Below, piece by piece: positions 13,671-16,099 of a DNA stretch of 16,099 nucleotides. Source of the DNA: SAR324 cluster bacterium. GTDB lineage: Bacteria; SAR324; XYD2-FULL-50-16. The notes under the pieces were generated by a model, which was not told the origin of the DNA, did not search any database, and saw only the letters and a list, made by a program, of their open reading frames with translations. Position 1 is the stretch's first letter. Every line of letters begins with the position of its first letter. The position numbers and the translations under genes are program-made. The DNA lies in contig NVSR01000016.1 of assembly GCA_002401295.1 (NCBI GenBank), positions 1 to 16,099 of the forward strand, read 5' to 3'.

Positions 13671-16042
13671 GCTGAATGTACAGATAAAGCCATTAAAGCA
13701 GGATCACTCAGCACTTGATCCAGGTTGCATATCAGGGAATCGGCATTTTCCATATTGCACACAATGGGTGGCTTGATTTTCAGAACATTGTGCAGAGGGC
13801 CGTCGGTACTGATCAGGATCTGACGTTCCTTCATCCTCTCTGCGATCCAGGATGCTTGTTGGGCGGCGGGTTCCAGAGTTTGTCGGTCCAAGACCAGTTC
13901 CACACCCAGGAACAAGCCCATTCCCCGGACATCACCGATGATAGGATGTTTCTTCTTCAGTTCTTCCAAACCTTGCTTCATTCTATTGCCCACTTCAAGA
14001 GCATTTTGCTGCAAGCCTTCGCTCTCAATCACATCTAAAACGGCCAAACCGATGGCACAGGAGACGGGATTACCTCCGAAAGTATTAAAGTACTCCATTC
14101 CATTGTTAAAGGAAGCCGCAATTTCAGCTGTTGTCACTACCGCCGCCATGGGATGGCCGTTCCCGATAGGTTTGCCGAAGGTGACGATATCGGGAATCAC
14201 ATCCTGGGTTTGAAATCCCCAAAATGCTTCTCCTACTCGTCCGAATCCTACCTGTACTTCATCAGCAATACAAAGACCGCCGGCTTCTCGTACATGATGG
14301 AAGGCCTCCTTCATGTAGTTATCGGGTAAAACGATCTGACCTCCACAACCCAGAAGGGACTCACAGAAAAAAGCTGCGATATTTCTTCCACCTTCTTGAA
14401 CTTCTTCAATGGTATCCTGCAGCTCTGCCGCGTATTTTTCTCCTGCCTTTGGGTCATCAGCCTTATATTTTCCCCGATACGGGTCGGGCATGGTGACCTT
14501 ATGAGTGTGTATTGGAGTTCCTTGACCACCCGGACCATCAAATTTGTAAGGACTCAGGTCAATCAGGGAGGAGAGATTTCCGTGATAAGCACCATCTACG
14601 ACTAAAGCATCGTAATTCCCGGTATGGGTTCGAGCCAGACGAAGAGCCAGATCATTGGCTTCACTGCCTGTACAGACTAAAAAACATACGTTTAAGGGAT
14701 CGGGCAGGGTCGCCGTCAATCGTTTCGCATACTCTACAATGTTGTCGTGAAGATAACGGGTATTCGTATTCAAACGGGAGATCTGGTCCTGAGCGGCTCT
14801 GACGACTCGGGGATGACAATGTCCCACATGGCAGACGTTGTTCACCAAATCCAGGTAGGCCGTTCCACATTCATCATAAAGGTATTGCATGCTGCCGCGA
14901 ACAATCTTGAGAGGTTGCTCATAGGAGACGCTGAGTGCACGGTTCAAATGTGATTGCCTGGCTTCCAGAATCTCTTTGTGATTCAATTCGGGAATGCCGG
15001 AAGAGTTTGTATACATACCGCAGGCGTCTTTAAAAATTCGATATACCAGATTAGGGTTGGTTTCAACCAACATTTCCAGTAGCTGCCAGGCTGGTTTTTC
15101 TGAGACCAGCAAATATTCGTTGTCCGGTTCCAGGGATTTCTGGTGGGCTGACATGCAGACGGAAGTACAAAGACGCATGCAGATCAAGTAAAAAAGAACT
15201 CGAATCTCTTCTTCCTTTAGTGGGAACTCCTGATGATAGCCACTAATTACCTGAGCGGCGGCAGATAAAGGATCCTCTTTTCCAAACATGAGGTAAGGCA
15301 GTGCTACAGCCAGCTCATTGATGAGTTGCGTATGGACTATATCCCCAAAGTCGATCAAGCCTACGACTTTATTTTGGGAATCTTGACCGCCCATGAGTAA
15401 GTTGTAATCGTTGCCATCATTATGAATCACACTGCAACGAAGCGCTGGTAACAGAGGTTTGATTTCGCTTTCATATTTTTGCAGCAAGAACTCGACAAGG
15501 CCTCTTTTTTCCGGATTCTTGATATGCGGTAAATATTGTTTGATATCACTCGCATTTTTTAAATCCCACTGTAGGTAACGAGAGGATGCAGGGTGAGAAA
15601 ATCCGACAAAAGCTCGATCCGTTTCCCCCAAAAAGTGACCGATGTTTTGTAGTAGTTCTGGAGTTTGGGGGGATATATCAGCCAAGCAAGTTCCAGGTAC
15701 AAAGGTCAATACACGAAGTAAATAACTGGAGCCTTCATTAGAGGTAACCTGATGAATCTGCTTTCCTTCCAAGCTGGTACAAACTCCTGGCCATGCAGAC
15801 GGGTCCATGTGGGCTGCTAAGTGCTCCATTGCCTTGTTTTGAAAATCGAGGGTTGATGAATCCTCATTCTGATTGGCCAATTTTACCACATACTTTTCAC
15901 CAGTATCACTTCTCAACAGAAAGTTTCGATCAATGTAACTTGGATAGTCTTCAATCGTTCCCTGGATTCCATAGTGTTGCCGAACAAGGTCCTGTACTTC
16001 CTTGCTGGTGAATGGTGGTGTTAATGTTGCGGATGGATTCAT
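13667..16042 (-). CDS. Hydroxylysine kinase-like / 5-phosphohydroxylysine phospho-lyase-like fusion protein
   Basis: A 791-residue bifunctional protein. Residues ~10-335 are an APH/choline-kinase-type domain: Lys54 in YVVKLA, catalytic loop VIHNDGNDYNLL (205-216; Asp209, Asn214), metal-binding LIDFGD (229-234), then a helical part (about 284-321) like human hydroxylysine kinase HYKK/AGPHD1. Residues ~350-791 are a class III PLP enzyme of the AGXT2L group: CTGSEAND (457-464), Asp594 in ADEVQVGFGR, Lys624 in TFGKPIGNGHPMA, YFNTFGGNPVSCAIGLAVL and ISTDGPLHNVLKIKPP, nearly matching human ETNPPL/PHYKPL. Predicted work: phosphorylate 5-hydroxylysine (GTP or ATP), then eliminate ammonia and phosphate to 2-aminoadipate semialdehyde. 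The ALDH7 neighbour favours this over phosphoethanolamine. No peptidase domain lies between the halves. A GGAG ribosome site precedes the ATG. Confidence 0.88.
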   Translation of the reverse strand: MNPSATLTPPFTSKEVQDLVRQHYGIQGTIEDYPSYIDRNFLLRSDTGEKYVVKLANQNEDSSTLDFQNKAMEHLAAHMDPSAWPGVCTSLEGKQIHQVTSNEGSSYLLRVLTFVPGTCLADISPQTPELLQNIGHFLGETDRAFVGFSHPASSRYLQWDLKNASDIKQYLPHIKNPEKRGLVEFLLQKYESEIKPLLPALRCSVIHNDGNDYNLLMGGQDSQNKVVGLIDFGDIVHTQLINELAVALPYLMFGKEDPLSAAAQVISGYHQEFPLKEEEIRVLFYLICMRLCTSVCMSAHQKSLEPDNEYLLVSEKPAWQLLEMLVETNPNLVYRIFKDACGMYTNSSGIPELNHKEILEARQSHLNRALSVSYEQPLKIVRGSMQYLYDECGTAYLDLVNNVCHVGHCHPRVVRAAQDQISRLNTNTRYLHDNIVEYAKRLTATLPDPLNVCFLVCTGSEANDLALRLARTHTGNYDALVVDGAYHGNLSSLIDLSPYKFDGPGGQGTPIHTHKVTMPDPYRGKYKADDPKAGEKYAAELQDTIEEVQEGGRNIAAFFCESLLGCGGQIVLPDNYMKEAFHHVREAGGLCIADEVQVGFGRVGEAFWGFQTQDVIPDIVTFGKPIGNGHPMAAVVTTAEIAASFNNGMEYFNTFGGNPVSCAIGLAVLDVIESEGLQQNALEVGNRMKQGLEELKKKHPIIGDVRGMGLFLGVELVLDRQTLEPAAQQASWIAERMKERQILISTDGPLHNVLKIKPPIVCNMENADSLICNLDQVLSDPALMALSVHSA

Positions 16043-16099
16043 GGTTTAACTCCTTCAAAACTCACAATAGTAAAATAGTTGATCTGCTTTCCCACACCG
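16043..16099 (-). promoter_or_regulatory. Upstream region of the fusion gene, cut by the window edge
   Basis: Only 57 bases are visible. They contain the ribosome site (GGAG, about seven bases before the ATG) and AT-rich sequence. I see no copy of the TNGTNNNACNA box here and no clear promoter hexamers. Confidence 0.4.

Noticed and set aside
13667..16042. Ethanolamine kinase / ethanolamine-phosphate phospho-lyase
   Set aside because: Not excluded by sequence, since the two phospho-lyases are close relatives, but the ALDH7 neighbour and the HYKK-like C-terminal helices of the kinase domain favour hydroxylysine.

Overview
The window is about 16 kb of bacterial chromosome with moderate GC, most likely from a Gram-negative proteobacterium, perhaps a gammaproteobacterium. 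The reasons are the close resemblance of the thiolase and CoA-transferase subunits to proteobacterial PcaF/PaaJ and PcaIJ, the signal-peptide-bearing binding protein of a polar amino acid ABC system, and Shine-Dalgarno spaced starts throughout. The genus cannot be fixed from sequence alone. Nearly all genes look catabolic. I see no phage, CRISPR, tRNA or rRNA.

Layout: (1) A minus-strand operon runs from 4963 to the left edge: KamA-family radical SAM aminomutase, pcaI, pcaJ, a beta-amino-acid-type class III aminotransferase, and a pcaF/paaJ thiolase cut by the window edge. (2) A divergent control region and a LysR regulator (5315-6169). (3) A plus-strand block with a GntR/FCD regulator, a four-gene polar amino acid ABC transporter and a DadA-like FAD oxidoreductase (6493-11864). 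(4) A convergent minus-strand pair: an ALDH7/antiquitin-type aminoadipate-semialdehyde dehydrogenase (12003-13529) and a 791-residue fusion of a hydroxylysine-kinase-like domain with an AGXT2L/PHYKPL-like phospho-lyase domain (13667-16042).

Read together, the genes spell a complete and, as far as I know, undescribed route for 5-hydroxylysine. The fusion protein would phosphorylate 5-hydroxylysine and eliminate phosphate and ammonia to give 2-aminoadipate semialdehyde. ALDH7 would oxidise this to L-2-aminoadipate. The radical SAM enzyme would move the amino group from C2 to C3, giving 3-aminoadipate. The aminotransferase would give 3-oxoadipate, PcaIJ would activate it with succinyl-CoA, and PcaF would cleave 3-oxoadipyl-CoA to succinyl-CoA plus acetyl-CoA. 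The first two steps are known from mammalian HYKK, PHYKPL and ALDH7A1, and the last two from the beta-ketoadipate pathway. The bridge through 3-aminoadipate is my inference. By hand alignment, the aminomutase keeps the radical SAM cysteines, PLP lysine and carboxylate arginine, but lacks both aspartates with which lysine 2,3-aminomutase holds the epsilon-amino group.

The plus-strand GntR-transporter-DadA block is flanked by imperfect direct repeats made of the 3' end of the LysR gene joined to the 3' end of the ALDH gene. Each flank has one intact gene end and one relic of the other. This suggests the block was inserted between a formerly adjacent, convergent LysR/ALDH pair, adding uptake and an amino acid oxidoreductase to an older catabolic core.
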